Shown here in pieces: positions 12,401-22,332 of a stretch of 64,000 bases of DNA. The notes beneath the pieces were generated by a model. That model was not told where the DNA came from, searched no databases, and saw only the letters and a list, made by a program, of their open reading frames with translations. Position 1 is the stretch's first letter, and each line of letters opens with the position of its first letter. Where the stretch lies: NCBI GenBank assembly GCA_963735025.1, contig CAVTJG010000008.1, positions 434,001 to 498,000 on the forward strand, given 5' to 3'. The position numbers were made by a program, and so were the translations under genes. This DNA comes from JAABRB01 sp963735025 (GTDB lineage: Bacteria > Pseudomonadota > Gammaproteobacteria > Burkholderiales > SG8-39).

Positions 12401-15400
12401 TGATCGGGACGATCACCTCCGATGGGGCTGGCGAATGATTTCGTCGTCACTTTCAACGCGTCCGCAACGCAAGCCCGAGTGCAGACGCTCGTTCAGGCGG
12501 TGACCTACGCCAACACCAACGCCAACAATCCTGCGCCTGGCATGCGCACGATCCGTTTCGCGTAAACGACGGCGACGGCGGCACCAGCGCGGCGGTCAAC
12601 GCCACGATTACGGTGAAGCCTGTCGCCAGCATCACCGCAACCGATGCGCCGCCGCCGAACCGCTCGACAACGGCCAGTTCACCGTTACCCTGAGTGGCAC
12701 AAGCGCCACCGATACCGTTATCGGATACGCGATCACCGGCACTGCAACCAATGGTGCCGACTACGTCCTGCTCTCGGGCTCCGTCACAGTTCTGGCCGGC
12801 GCGACGACGGCGTTAATCGACATCTCGACCGCGGACGACCTGCTGATCGAGATGGCCGAGACGGTGATCGCGACGCTGAGCGGTGTCACGTCCGGGGACA
12901 CGGACATCCAAATCAACGGGTCGGCGAACAGCGCTACCGCGACCATCACCGACAACGACACCGCGAATGCCACCCTCTCGGTCACCACCCAGGGCGACGA
13001 GGCCGGCCCGGTGAGCATCGTGTTCACCGTGACGCTGGACAAGGTCAACAACACCGGCAGCGCCATCACCTTTGATCTGGCCGATCTGGCCACCGGCAGC
13101 GCAGTCAGCGGCTCGGACTACACCGCCATCGCACCCGGCGCGCAGATCAGCGTCGCCGACGGTGCGGCCACCGGCACCTACTCGGTCGTGGTCGCCGATG
13201 ACGCGCTGCTGGAAGCCACCGAGACGCTCAACGCCCAGATCTCCAATTCGAGCAATCTCGCGGTCAGCATCGCAGGGGCCAACGCCACGGCCAACATCAC
13301 CGACAACGACACCGCCACAGTCACGCTCAGCGCCAACGATGCCGCGGCCGCCGAGGCGGGCAGCGACCCAGGCCAGTTCACCGTGGACCTGGGCAAGGTG
13401 AACAACACCGGCGCCCCCATCACTGTCACCTACAGCGTGGGCGGCAGCGCCACCGCCGGAGCCGACTACACCGCCCTCACCGGCTCGGTGCAGATTCTTG
13501 CCGGCCAGCAGACCGCCGTGATCAACGTCGCGGGCATCGTCGACGATCTGCTGCTCGAGGCCGCCGAGACGGTCACCGTCACCCTCACTGGCACCAGCAA
13601 TGCTGCGGTCGGTGTGGATGCCACCCCGGCCAGCGTCACGATCGCCGACAACGACACCGCCACAGTCACGCTCAGCGCCAACGATGCCGCGGCCGCCGAG
13701 GCGGGCAGCGACCCAGGCCAGTTCACCGTGGACCTGGGCAAGGTGAACAACACCGGCGCCCCCATCACTGTCACCTACAGCGTGGCGGCAGCGCCACCGC
13801 CGGAGCCGACTACACCGCCCTCACCGGCTCGGTGCAGATTCTTGCCGGCCAGCAGACCGCCGTGATCAACGTCGCGGGCATCGTCGACGATGCAGTCGCC
13901 GAGGGTACCGAGACGGTCACCGTCACCCTCGCTGGCACCAGCAATGCTGCGGTCGGTGTGGATGCCACCCCGGCCACGGTCAACATCACCGATGATGACT
14001 TTGCGCCGGTCAATGGGATACCTGGGGCGCAGAACACGAACGAAGATACGAACCTCGTATTCAACGTTGGCAACGGCAATCTCATCACGGTCTTCGATGC
14101 GGACAGCGGCGTGCTGACCGTGACGCTTACGATCACGAACGGCACGCTTACGCTGAGCGGCACTGCCGGGCTTGTCTTCACGACGGGGACCGGCGCCGGG
14201 GACACGACGATGACGTTCTCCGGGACGATTGCCAACATCAACGCCTCGCTGGACGGTCTCGTCTTTGCCCCCACTACGAACTACAACGGGGCCGCAACGC
14301 TCACGGTCGACACGAGCGATGGAGCGAACAGCGATTCGGACACCGTTGCGATATCCGTATTGGGTGTGAACGACGCCCCGGTGGTCACCGCTTCGGGCGG
14401 GGCGCTCGCCTATACGGAGAACGACCCAGCGTCTGCGGTGGATGCTGGTGTGGCTGTGAGCGATGTCGATAACCCCACACTCGCCAGCGCCACGGTGCAG
14501 ATCACGGGCGGCTACGTCGCAGGCGAGGATCTGCTGACCTTCACCTCCGCAGGTGGCATCACCGGGGTTTGGGACAGTGCCAGCGGCACCCTGACGCTGA
14601 CCGGTCCGGCGACGCTTGGCTCCTGGCAAAGCGCGCTCCAGTCGGTGGCCTATCAGAACTCCAGCGACAAACCGAGCGCCGCGCCGCGCACCGTCACGCT
14701 GATCGTGAACGACGGCACCGCCAATTCCGCGCCCGCGACGCGCACGATAAACGTCACGCCGGTCAACGATGCACCGAGCATCACCACGAACAATCTCACC
14801 CTCAATAACGGCACCACGGTCACGCTGACGCTCGCAAACCTCGGAGCGGCTGATCCGGACAACGCCTGGGGCGGGCTCGTCTACAACGTTTCCGGCGTTG
14901 CCAACGGGCAGTTCGAGCTCACCAGCGCCCCGGGAACTGCCGTCACGACCTTCACCCAGGCGGACGTGGCCGCGGGCCTCGTGGTGTTCGTGCACGCGGG
15001 CAACAACCTCGCCCCGGCCTATACGATTCAAGTGAGCGACGGGGCACTGCTCTCGGCGCCGAGTGCGGCAGCCATCGTCTTTACGCCCAACGGTGGGCCT
15101 GGCACCACGCCATCGCTCGGTGGTGGCGGTGACGGCACGACCGTCACGCCGCCGAGCGACCCGCCGACGGATACTGGTGGTCCCGGCAATAGCGGCGGCG
15201 ACGACACGACCCCACTCGACGTCCCAGCGCCGGTCTCGCGCAGTTCGGGCACCGAAGAGGCGCCGGTCGAGAGCGAGGCGCCCGTCATACCGATGCGCGT
15301 CGCGGCCGTAAAGGTGGAGAAGCCCGTGGCCGAGGTGGAGACAATGACCGTCCAGTCGAGCACGCCGACAGTCAGTCAGACAGCGCAGAGCCTCTCATCG

Positions 15401-15853
15401 GATTTTTCGCAGGTGCGGCGCGCCCCGGAGATCACGGTCGAGCTTGGCAAGATTTCGCTGCCGGACCCGGGAAGCGACAGCCTGATCAAGCTCGACCTCA
15501 ACTCGATCCGCATGGCGAGCCTCGCGCTCTCGGTGGGGGCGATCTGGTGGGCGACGCGTGCCACCGGTCTGATCGCCAGCCTTCTCTCCTCGCTTCCCGC
15601 CTGGCGCAACTTCGACCCGCTGCCGGTGCTCGGACGCGATGACGAGGACGACGACCAGGACGACGAGTGGGTCCAGGCCTACGACGACCAGGTCGATGCC
15701 GAAACAGCCGAGGAGGAGCAACTCGCCCGCCATCGCTTTTCCAACGAAGACTCCCAGCCCAATCGCGCAGGACAAGCTCAAGGTCTAGCACCGCCCGCCG
15801 GGATCAACGCCCCCGCCCAGGCCCGCGTGATCTCCGACGCCACTTTCGCCTGA
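6433..15853 (+). CDS. LEPR-XLL / DUF4347 giant surface protein with beta-helix, SdrD_B-like, DUF2341-LamG, Calx-beta and cadherin-like repeats; multiply frameshifted
   Basis: About 3,140 codons. Order of parts: LEPRQLL motif at residues 17-23 after a basic N-terminus; DUF4347 (nt 6630-7125, motifs HFITHGTDG and LLFYGCDLA); right-handed beta-helix opened by GSLRDAI (7180-8540); SdrD_B-like module (8545-8780, NGNGQIDAGD); second helix from GSLRQFIQ (9085); DUF2341-like (10620-10950) and LamG-like (10930-11640) modules; cadherin-like repeats (11680-12640); Calx-beta repeats (12650-13990); more cadherin-like repeats; then a hydrophobic helix and an Asp/Glu-rich tail (15440-15853). LEPR-XLL proteins are very large exported surface proteins, so an adhesin role is inferred. 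Frame breaks lie near 9905, 9990, 10060, 11085, 11650, 12436, 12562, 12650 and 13780. Gene-end and domain calls are firm; integrity is not. Confidence 0.8.
13301..13990 (+). repeat. Two 345-bp near-identical tandem Calx-beta units
   Basis: The segment starting CGACAACGACACCGCCACAG at 13301 recurs at 13646, giving a 345-bp period. The first 240 bp of the two units are almost identical, and the units differ mainly at 13545-13560 versus 13890-13905. Unit 1 has GTGGGCGGCAGC where unit 2 has GTGGCGGCAGC. This single G loss breaks the frame at about 13780. Confidence 0.9.
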
Positions 15854-16192
15854 CCTCCGCCGTCGACGCCGTGCCAATTGTCACCAAAATGTCTCTTCCT
15901 GGCGAAATGCCGCCGGCTCCGCGCCCCACTACGTGATGAAATCCTCCCGACCGGCCTACGGATACTGGTAGATTTCGATTAAGAAACAGTAGACTAGATC
16001 GCGTTCTTGAGAAGTGTTGTGACATTGCACCGGACGCGTCGGCATCGGGCGCCGAAAACGTGCGCCAAAACGTGCGCAATTCGCAACTTTTACGCGCGCA
16101 GTCGATGCAACGCCCGCGTCTCGGTCCAGGACTTGCTGGAGTACTCCCGGGTCAGATCGTTGAATCGCGCGACGCGTTAAGAGAAAGCGTTC
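15854..16192. other. Intergenic region between adhesin and diguanylate cyclase
   Basis: 339 bases without a credible gene. They contain an AT-richer patch (15960-16020) suitable for a promoter of the downstream cyclase and a 12-bp tandem repeat, AAAACGTGCGCC, twice around 16054-16077. No terminator with a T-run was found. Confidence 0.45.
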
Positions 16193-17725
16193 ATGAATAG
16201 GGTTCGGACAATCGGTCGCATCGCCCTGGGGCTGGTCTCGCTGACCATCCTGCTGGTGCTGATACTGGACTTCGCATTCGGACTAATGCCCGACGAAGTG
16301 CAGAATTCGCGGCGCATACGCGAGCGCATCGCTGCCAGCCTCGCGGTTCAGCTCACGTCTCTGGTGGAGGCGGACGATCAGCGCACGATCCAGCGCACCG
16401 TCGACACTGCAGTGACCAAGGGTGGCGAGATTCTGTCGGTCGGCGTGCGCCGCGCGAACGGCGAACTGCTCGTGAAGAGCGGCGACCACGAGAAACACTG
16501 GGTCCCGGTCGCGGACGGCAAGTCGACCCTGACCCACGTCTCAGTGCCGGTCTACTCGGGCAAGGATCGCTGGGGCGCCGTCGAGATGGCCTTCCAGCCG
16601 GTCGGGCCGCAATCCGCGCTCGAGTGGCTGGTGCACCCGACGGTCCTCCTCATCATGGCGCTGTCGTTCGGCGGATTCATCTTCTATTACTTCTACCTGC
16701 GCAAGGTGTTGCAGCACCTCGATCCGACCGCGGTGATTCCCGATCGCGTGCGCATGGCGTTCGACACACTTGCAGAAGGCGTGCTGGTGGTCGACACCAA
16801 GGGCCGCATCAACATGGCCAACAGCGCCTTCCGGCACCTGCATCCCCAGGCTGCGACGGGGCTGCTCGGCCAGAACGTCGCCACCCTCGACTGGCTCAAG
16901 GCCAGTCTTCCGACGGATCCCGCGGAGCATCCCTGGAACCAGGCCATGGAGTCTCACGAGCCGGTGCTTGGCACCGTCATCGAAATTCCGCAGGGCGGCA
17001 AATCCCGCAAGGCGGTGATGAACTGCTCGCCGATCGTGGACAACGTCGGCCGCTCGCGCGGCTGTCTCGCCACGTTCGACGACGTCACCGAGCTCGAGGA
17101 GAAGAACGCCGCGCTGCAGAAGGCGCTCAACCAGCTGGAGTCCTCCCGCGAGAAGATCGAGGAGCAGAACAAGGAGCTCGCGATCATGGCCGCGCGCGAC
17201 TCACTCACCGGCTGCCTCAACCGCCGCGCATTCTTCGCGGAGATGGACCAGATTTACGCGAGCGCGGTTACCGAAGATCTCGAGCTCTGCATGATCATGG
17301 TCGACATCGACCACTTCAAATCGATCAACGACCGCTTTGGCCACGCCGTGGGCGACGAAGCCATCAAGCAGATGGCGCGCATCCTTGCCTCATCGATTCG
17401 CGGGCACGATCTGCTCTGCCGCTACGGCGGCGAGGAATTCGTGATCGCATTGCCGAATACCACGGTCGAGAAATCCACCGAAATTGCCAAGCGCATCCGG
17501 CGCCGCGTCGAAAGCGAAGCCGGACCGGGCATCCGTGGCGTCGAAGGGTTGACGATGACCGCAAGCTTCGGCGTATCGACGATTCGCTTCGGCTGCTCCG
17601 AGCTCGCCGAGCTCGTGGATCAGGCCGACCAGGCCTTGTACGCTGCCAAGAAGTCTGGCCGCAACCGCGCGCTGCGCTGGGACGAGCTCGAGCCCGAAGC
17701 GCAGGCCGTGGCCGTCGCGCACTAA
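16193..17725 (+). CDS. Membrane PAS-GGDEF diguanylate cyclase
   Basis: 510 residues. An N-terminal membrane helix (about 8-29), a presumably periplasmic sensor segment (30-145) and a second helix (about 146-168) precede a PAS-like domain, a short coiled coil (about 305-330) and a C-terminal GGDEF domain (about 334-495). The active-site motif is GGEEF near residue 411, and RGHD lies five residues upstream, the spacing of an inhibitory I-site. It should make cyclic di-GMP from two GTP and be feedback inhibited. It directly follows the adhesin genes on the same strand; since c-di-GMP commonly controls surface adhesins, a regulatory link is plausible but inferred. No phosphodiesterase or LapD/LapG pair is nearby. 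Confidence 0.92.
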   Translation: MNRVRTIGRIALGLVSLTILLVLILDFAFGLMPDEVQNSRRIRERIAASLAVQLTSLVEADDQRTIQRTVDTAVTKGGEILSVGVRRANGELLVKSGDHEKHWVPVADGKSTLTHVSVPVYSGKDRWGAVEMAFQPVGPQSALEWLVHPTVLLIMALSFGGFIFYYFYLRKVLQHLDPTAVIPDRVRMAFDTLAEGVLVVDTKGRINMANSAFRHLHPQAATGLLGQNVATLDWLKASLPTDPAEHPWNQAMESHEPVLGTVIEIPQGGKSRKAVMNCSPIVDNVGRSRGCLATFDDVTELEEKNAALQKALNQLESSREKIEEQNKELAIMAARDSLTGCLNRRAFFAEMDQIYASAVTEDLELCMIMVDIDHFKSINDRFGHAVGDEAIKQMARILASSIRGHDLLCRYGGEEFVIALPNTTVEKSTEIAKRIRRRVESEAGPGIRGVEGLTMTASFGVSTIRFGCSELAELVDQADQALYAAKKSGRNRALRWDELEPEAQAVAVAH

Positions 17726-17746
17726 AGGAGCATCCGCCGGACTCGT

Positions 17747-17831
17747 GTCATTCCCGCGCAAGCGGGAATCCAGGGTTGGCGCATACGATTTCAGCGGCAA
17801 ACTGGATCCCCGCGTCCGCGGGGATGACTGG
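17747..17831. repeat. Dispersed palindromic repeat pair
   Basis: TCATTCCCGCGCAAGCGGGA (17748 on) and CTGGATCCCCGCGTCCGCGG (17802 on) are two hairpin-forming copies in mirrored arrangement between two genes. The same family recurs at six other loci in the window. Confidence 0.85.
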
Positions 17832-17949
17832 AATTCAGTAGTAACCCCGTTGACGCCTGTGCGCGCGCCGTGAGGCTTTTCCGCGCAGTACCATTGGGTC
17901 CGGAGCGGCGCCGCCGCTTTGGCGACGCCCGAACTCCAATGTCCTTCTC

Positions 17950-19164
17950 ATGCCATCGCACACCCGCTGGCCCGCCGTCTCGGTAGGCATCGCCTCCGGC
18001 GTCGTCGCCGCGACGTTTGTCGGAAAGCTCCCTGGCGCACTTCCCGCCCTCAGCGGGCAGTTTGATCTGTCGCTCGTGGCCGCCAGCTGGGTAGTCTCCA
18101 TGTTCAATGCCCTCGCAGTGTTCACCGCCGTCTTTTTCGGGTTCATTGCCGACCGCGCAGGCGCATTGCGCAGTTGCCTCGCAGGGCTCGCCGCGCTTGC
18201 TCTGGGTGGCGCCGCAGGAGCACTCGCCACGTCGACCGAAATGCTGCTTGCCTCGCGCTTCGTCGAGGGCGCCGGATTCATTGCCGTGGGGGTCTCCGCT
18301 CCAGCGCTGATCGTCTCCGCCGCAGTCGGCCGTGATCGCGTGCTCGCGCTCGGAATCTGGAGCGCTTACTTGCCGTTCGGGTTCGCCGCGATGCTACTCG
18401 TCACGCCGTTCGTGCTCGCTGCCGCCGGCTGGAGGGGCTTGTGGTGGATGAGCGTCGCGGGTGCCCTGGCCACACTCGCTTCGCTCTGGCACATGCGCGA
18501 CGAATTTCCCCTCCCGCCTCCACGCGCCTCACGCACGCTGCGCAGCATCGCACAGGCATTGCGCCAGCCCGGGCCGTGGTGGTGCGCGCTGGCCATGTGC
18601 CTGTACACATTTCAATGGACGGCGGTGATGGTGTGGCTGCCGACATTTCTGGTGAAAGAGCGCGAGCTCACCTTGCTCGCTGCGACCACGCTCACGACGC
18701 TCGTGGTCGGCGTCAATGTTCCCGGAATCCTGTTCGGCACATGGTTGCTCCACCGGAATGTCCCGCGCGGCACGCTCATCAGCGTCGCAGCATTGCTGAT
18801 GGGCGCATCCGGCGTTGCCCTCTTCGCCGCCGGATTGCCCGACGGCGCGCGGTTCGCAGCTTGTCTGATCCTTTCTTTCTGCGGCGGAATGACGCCCCCC
18901 GCTGTGCTCTCGTCGTCGCAGCACTACGCGCGCACGCCGGATCAAATCTCGAGCCTCCAGGGCGTCATTGTGCAGCTCTCGAATCTTGGCCAGTTCGTCG
19001 GTCCGCCCGCGTTCGCGTTCGTGGTCTCGGCAACCGGCGGCTGGAATGCGACCGCATACCTGCTGGTAGCCGCCGCTGCGGGAGCGTTCGTCGCGGGCCA
19101 GCTCGTCAGTCGCGTCGGGCAATCAGGATTCGGGCCCGAATACCCTGGTAAGCGACTCCCATGA
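17950..19164 (+). CDS. MFS transporter
   Basis: 404 residues with about 12 hydrophobic helices and no long soluble domain, the layout of the major facilitator superfamily. The loop after helix 2 reads FIADRAGALR, a variant of the conserved GxLaDrxGRr loop. General features resemble CynX/NimT-like carriers, but the substrate cannot be read from the sequence. The ATG at 17950 was chosen because the following hydrophobic stretch begins at residue 7. The last 42 bases overlap the 3' end of the opposing gene. It could be an exporter or an anion or amino-acid importer. Confidence 0.85.
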   Translation: MPSHTRWPAVSVGIASGVVAATFVGKLPGALPALSGQFDLSLVAASWVVSMFNALAVFTAVFFGFIADRAGALRSCLAGLAALALGGAAGALATSTEMLLASRFVEGAGFIAVGVSAPALIVSAAVGRDRVLALGIWSAYLPFGFAAMLLVTPFVLAAAGWRGLWWMSVAGALATLASLWHMRDEFPLPPPRASRTLRSIAQALRQPGPWWCALAMCLYTFQWTAVMVWLPTFLVKERELTLLAATTLTTLVVGVNVPGILFGTWLLHRNVPRGTLISVAALLMGASGVALFAAGLPDGARFAACLILSFCGGMTPPAVLSSSQHYARTPDQISSLQGVIVQLSNLGQFVGPPAFAFVVSATGGWNATAYLLVAAAAGAFVAGQLVSRVGQSGFGPEYPGKRLP

Positions 19165-19875
19165 CGAATCGACGACAGTCCCACTTTCGGGGAGCTGGCC
19201 GCCCTCCACCGCATGCTGTCCCAGCGTGAACGTCTGCGACGGAGCAAGTGCGCCACCGCGCCCGTTCACACCGAGCATCATTCGCGAGCGTGGCCCGCGC
19301 GCAATCTCGAACTCGGCAGCGGGAAATCCGCCGAGCTCGGGTCCTTCGGCCCCGCTCTCGTCGTCGGGCGGATTCCAGTAGCCCACGAACATCACCCGAC
19401 CGTCATCGAGCCGCACGAAGTAGGATCGTTCGCGGTTCACGGGACCGATCGCACGAATCACATGTGTCGCACGGTATTGCTCGACCTCCGCGACGCCGCT
19501 TGCGAGATCCGCGCGCAATAGATCCTGGCGCGGCGCGAGCTCACGGCACTTGCGGCGATAGTCACGGATCGCGATGCCAGCCCAGAACGCAAACACCGCC
19601 GCTACACCGAGTACGAGCAAGTCCTTCGCCGGCCAGGACGCGAAGTCCACTCTTGCCAGCGCGAGCGGCACACCCAGCAGCAGAAATCCGGCGAGCAACG
19701 TGAGTAATGCGCGGCCCATCGACGGCGTGAGAAAGCTGCCGAACGAGAGCGCGAATGCCGCGTGCAGCGCCAGCGTCGAGCGTTCGGAATCAGTCATAGG
19801 ACGTGTCAGCGGGCGGGTCATCGATCTGCGTGGGCCCAAAACGGTCGGATGGTAGCTGACGCTTGTCCGGGCCAT
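19123..19875 (-). CDS. Hypothetical membrane protein with two or three N-terminal helices
   Basis: Up to 250 residues. The reading begins at 19875, but MTDSERS (start near 19794) is an equally likely start. Two or three hydrophobic helices (about residues 35-105) are followed by a soluble C-terminal region with many Gly and Arg, including YFVRLDDGRVMFVGYW. No family was recognised. It is tail-to-tail with the MFS gene and divergent from rhlE. The C-terminal half could be a small beta-domain in the cytoplasm; the function is unknown. Confidence 0.6.
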   Translation of the reverse strand: MARTSVSYHPTVLGPRRSMTRPLTRPMTDSERSTLALHAAFALSFGSFLTPSMGRALLTLLAGFLLLGVPLALARVDFASWPAKDLLVLGVAAVFAFWAGIAIRDYRRKCRELAPRQDLLRADLASGVAEVEQYRATHVIRAIGPVNRERSYFVRLDDGRVMFVGYWNPPDDESGAEGPELGGFPAAEFEIARGPRSRMMLGVNGRGGALAPSQTFTLGQHAVEGGQLPESGTVVDSSWESLTRVFGPES

Positions 19876-20172
19876 CAGCGCGCGCGGACATGCAGCACAA
19901 GTACCGGCACAAGTACCGCGGGAGGGCGCTCCGGTCTGCTATACTTGCGTCCAGCTTCTCGGTGCCCGTGATCCGGTCGGGCCCAAAGCGATCGCGGTTT
20001 TTCGGTCTCTTCAGAGACTTCCCCGATTTCCTTCAATGTAGTCGCGACTGCCTGAACCGGTTCGGCGGCCCAGTTACATGTGGCCACCGCAGGTTGAGCA
20101 GAGGCGACGGCACCCGCCGTACGTTTCCTGGCCCTCGGTGCGCCCTGCGCGCCGAAGCAAGAGGAGTATTGC
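19876..20172 (+). promoter_or_regulatory. rhlE leader with candidate extended -10 promoter
   Basis: TGCTATACT at 19937-19945 is an extended -10 element (TGn-TATACT) facing rhlE. A transcript from it would carry a leader of about 220 nt, as is common for cold-inducible DEAD-box helicase genes. A 12-bp tandem repeat, GCACAAGTACCG twice, lies at about 19897-19920. The Shine-Dalgarno GAGGAG is at 20161-20166. The -35 element is not convincing. Confidence 0.45.
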
Positions 20173-21761
20173 TTGAATCATTCCAGTTTCGACACTCTCG
20201 GCCTGGTGGCCGAGCTGGTTCGCGCCGTGCACGACGAGGGGTACACCGTGCCCACTCCCGTACAGGCGCAGGCCATTCCATTCATCCTTGCCGGCCGCGA
20301 CGTGCTCGCAGGCGCGCAGACCGGCACGGGCAAGACTGCCGGCTTCACGCTGCCCATGCTGCAGCGACTCGCTGGCCATACCCATCACGGCGGGCGGCAC
20401 GCGGTACGTGCGCTCGTCGTCACACCGACCCGCGAGCTCGCCGCGCAGATCGAAGAGAGCGTCCGCACCTACGGAAAATACATGTCGCTGCGCTCGGCGC
20501 TCGTGTTCGGCGGCGTAGGCATGCAACCGCAGGTCGACGCGCTGCGTCGTGGCGTGGATATCCTCGTCGCGACACCGGGCAGGTTGCTCGACCACGTCGG
20601 GCAAAAAACGGTCAATCTGTCGCACATCGAAATCCTCGTGCTCGACGAGGCAGACCGCATGCTCGACATGGGCTTCATCCATGACATCCGCAAGATCCTC
20701 GCCCTCCTGCCGAAGAAGCGCCAGAACCTGCTCTTCTCGGCAACCTACACCGATGAGATCCGAACCCTCGCCGGCGGACTGCTGCACGACCCGGCCTATG
20801 TGCAGGTCGCGCCACGCAACGCCGAGTCCGAGCTCGTCGCGCAACGGGTCCACCCGGTCGATCAAGTCCGCAAGCGTGCGCTCCTCGCGCACCTCGTGAG
20901 CTCCGGGGACTGGCGTCAGGTGCTCGTCTTCACGCGTACGAAGCACGGCGCGAATCGCCTGGCCGAGCAACTCTGCAAGGACGGAATCGAATCCGCGGCA
21001 ATCCATGGCAACAAGAGCCAGGGTGCCCGCACCCGCGCGCTCGCGAACTTCAAGTCCGGAGAGCTGCGTGTGCTCGTCGCCACCGACCTCGCCGCGCGCG
21101 GCCTGGACATCGAGGAGCTCCCGCACGTCGTGAACTACGAGCTGCCGAACGTACCCGAGCAGTACGTCCATCGGATCGGCCGTACCGGCCGTGCGGGCGT
21201 GACCGGCGAAGCGATCTCGCTCGTCTCGCCCGACGAGCACGCCTTTCTTGCCGACATCGAGAAGCTCATGAAGCGAAAGGTCGAGCGGACGACCGTGCCT
21301 GGATTCGAGCCGGGCAGCGCGCCATCGAGCGCTGAGCAAGCGAACCGGGAGCCGTCGCGACGGGAACACACGCGCCGGGAACGCCGCGACGGGAACAGCC
21401 GCGCCGGGAACAGCCGAGGCGCTCTCAACGTCAATCGCCGCAGGAAGGTCAACCCGGGCGTTCCGGCTCGCAGCAGCGTCCGTCGCGGCAGTCCGGGCGG
21501 CCAGCAGCGGCCGTATCCCAGCAGCGACCCCCTGCGCGCACGAACGCTGATGCGCACAATACTGCGCATCGAAGTGCGAACCCCGATGCTGGCGCCGAGG
21601 CGCGGCAGCCGATGTCGAACGACAATGCCCGCTTTCCGTCATCGGGCGCGGTCTACGGCAACGGCGCCCGACAGGGACAGCAGGAGAATCGCCGCGAACG
21701 ACACGGCGGCGCGCGCGAAGTGCCTGCGCTGCTCGGCGGCGCGACGCGACGCAACGGGTAG
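20173..21761 (+). CDS. rhlE: DEAD-box ATP-dependent RNA helicase, RhlE type (C-terminal frameshift)
   Basis: ATP-dependent RNA unwinding enzyme. The TTG at 20173 is chosen because GAGGAG lies 6 nt upstream. The motifs are in order: Q motif GYTVPTPVQ, Walker A AQTGTGKT (residues 48-55), PTRELA, DEAD (about 158-161), SAT, and HRIGRTGRAG in the second RecA domain. After about residue 385 comes a disordered Arg/Gln-rich tail. The uncorrected frame runs on to 21870 into a palindromic repeat. The -1 frame from about 21389 instead reads a Gln/Arg/Pro-rich tail ending VPALLGGATRRNG at 21761, as I recall for RhlE proteins. A missing base near 21389, among CGGGAACRCC-type repeats, explains this. Start and function are secure. 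Confidence 0.9.
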
Positions 21762-21770
21762 GTTATTCAG

Positions 21771-21874
21771 TCATCCCCGCCCCCCGATTACTTCACTCGG
21801 GGGTAGGGCCGCGGGGATCCAGCGGACCTTCGAACCAACTCAGCCTGGATTCCCGCTTGCGCGGGAATGACGGG
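21771..21874. repeat. Dispersed palindromic repeat pair
   Basis: A diverged TCATCCCCGC...GCGGGGATCCAG element and a clean CTGGATTCCCGCTTGCGCGG copy fill the gap between rhlE and the VOC gene. They begin 10 bases after the corrected rhlE stop. Confidence 0.8.
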
Positions 21875-21910
21875 GCTGTTCAGTGCTTTACTGACCGATC
21901 GAGTCCGTCT

Positions 21911-22321
21911 TCAGCGCTGCTCGTACTCGGCGACTTCGACGAGGTTGCCATCGGGGTCGCGAAAATAGACCGAGCGCATCCGACCGAGTGCACCGGTGCG
22001 CGGCACCGGCCCGGCCTCGATGGGAATCGCCTCCGCTTGAAGGTGCGACAGGATTTCCGCGAGCGGGCGCGTGGCGATCAGGCAAAAATCTCCTGCGCCC
22101 AGCGTCGGCATGCGCGCCTTGGTCGGCGTTTCGGTTGCCGCGTCCTGCAGATTGATCTTCTGATCGCCGAATCGCAGTGCGTGGCGGGGCTGCCCTTCCG
22201 GGCCGCGGAAGAACTCGCGCTCGAGACCGAGTGCGCGCTCGTAGAAGCGCGTGGTTGCCTCGATGTCGCGCACCGTGAGGACGATGTGATCGATGCGGCC
22301 GACGAGCGGAGATGCTGCCAC
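21911..22321 (-). CDS. VOC-family (glyoxalase/bleomycin-resistance-like) protein
   Basis: 136 residues forming one VOC unit of two beta-alpha-beta-beta-beta repeats. A candidate metal ligand is His in RIDHIVLTVRD near the N-terminus. The second repeat ends with YFRDPDGNLVEVAEY, whose Glu is the usual second ligand. FYERALGLE and GDQKINLQ are further family signatures. A domain of this size normally acts as a dimer in glutathione, dioxygenase or isomerase chemistry. The substrate cannot be assigned. It lies 11 nt downstream of the HAD-like gene on the same strand, so co-transcription is likely. Confidence 0.85.
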   Translation of the reverse strand: MAASPLVGRIDHIVLTVRDIEATTRFYERALGLEREFFRGPEGQPRHALRFGDQKINLQDAATETPTKARMPTLGAGDFCLIATRPLAEILSHLQAEAIPIEAGPVPRTGALGRMRSVYFRDPDGNLVEVAEYEQR

Positions 22322-22332
22322 GGCCCGATCGG

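Noticed and set aside
1..15853. Programmed ribosomal frameshifting in the adhesins
   Set aside because: The breaks are many, in both directions, with no common slippery heptamer. They look like indels.
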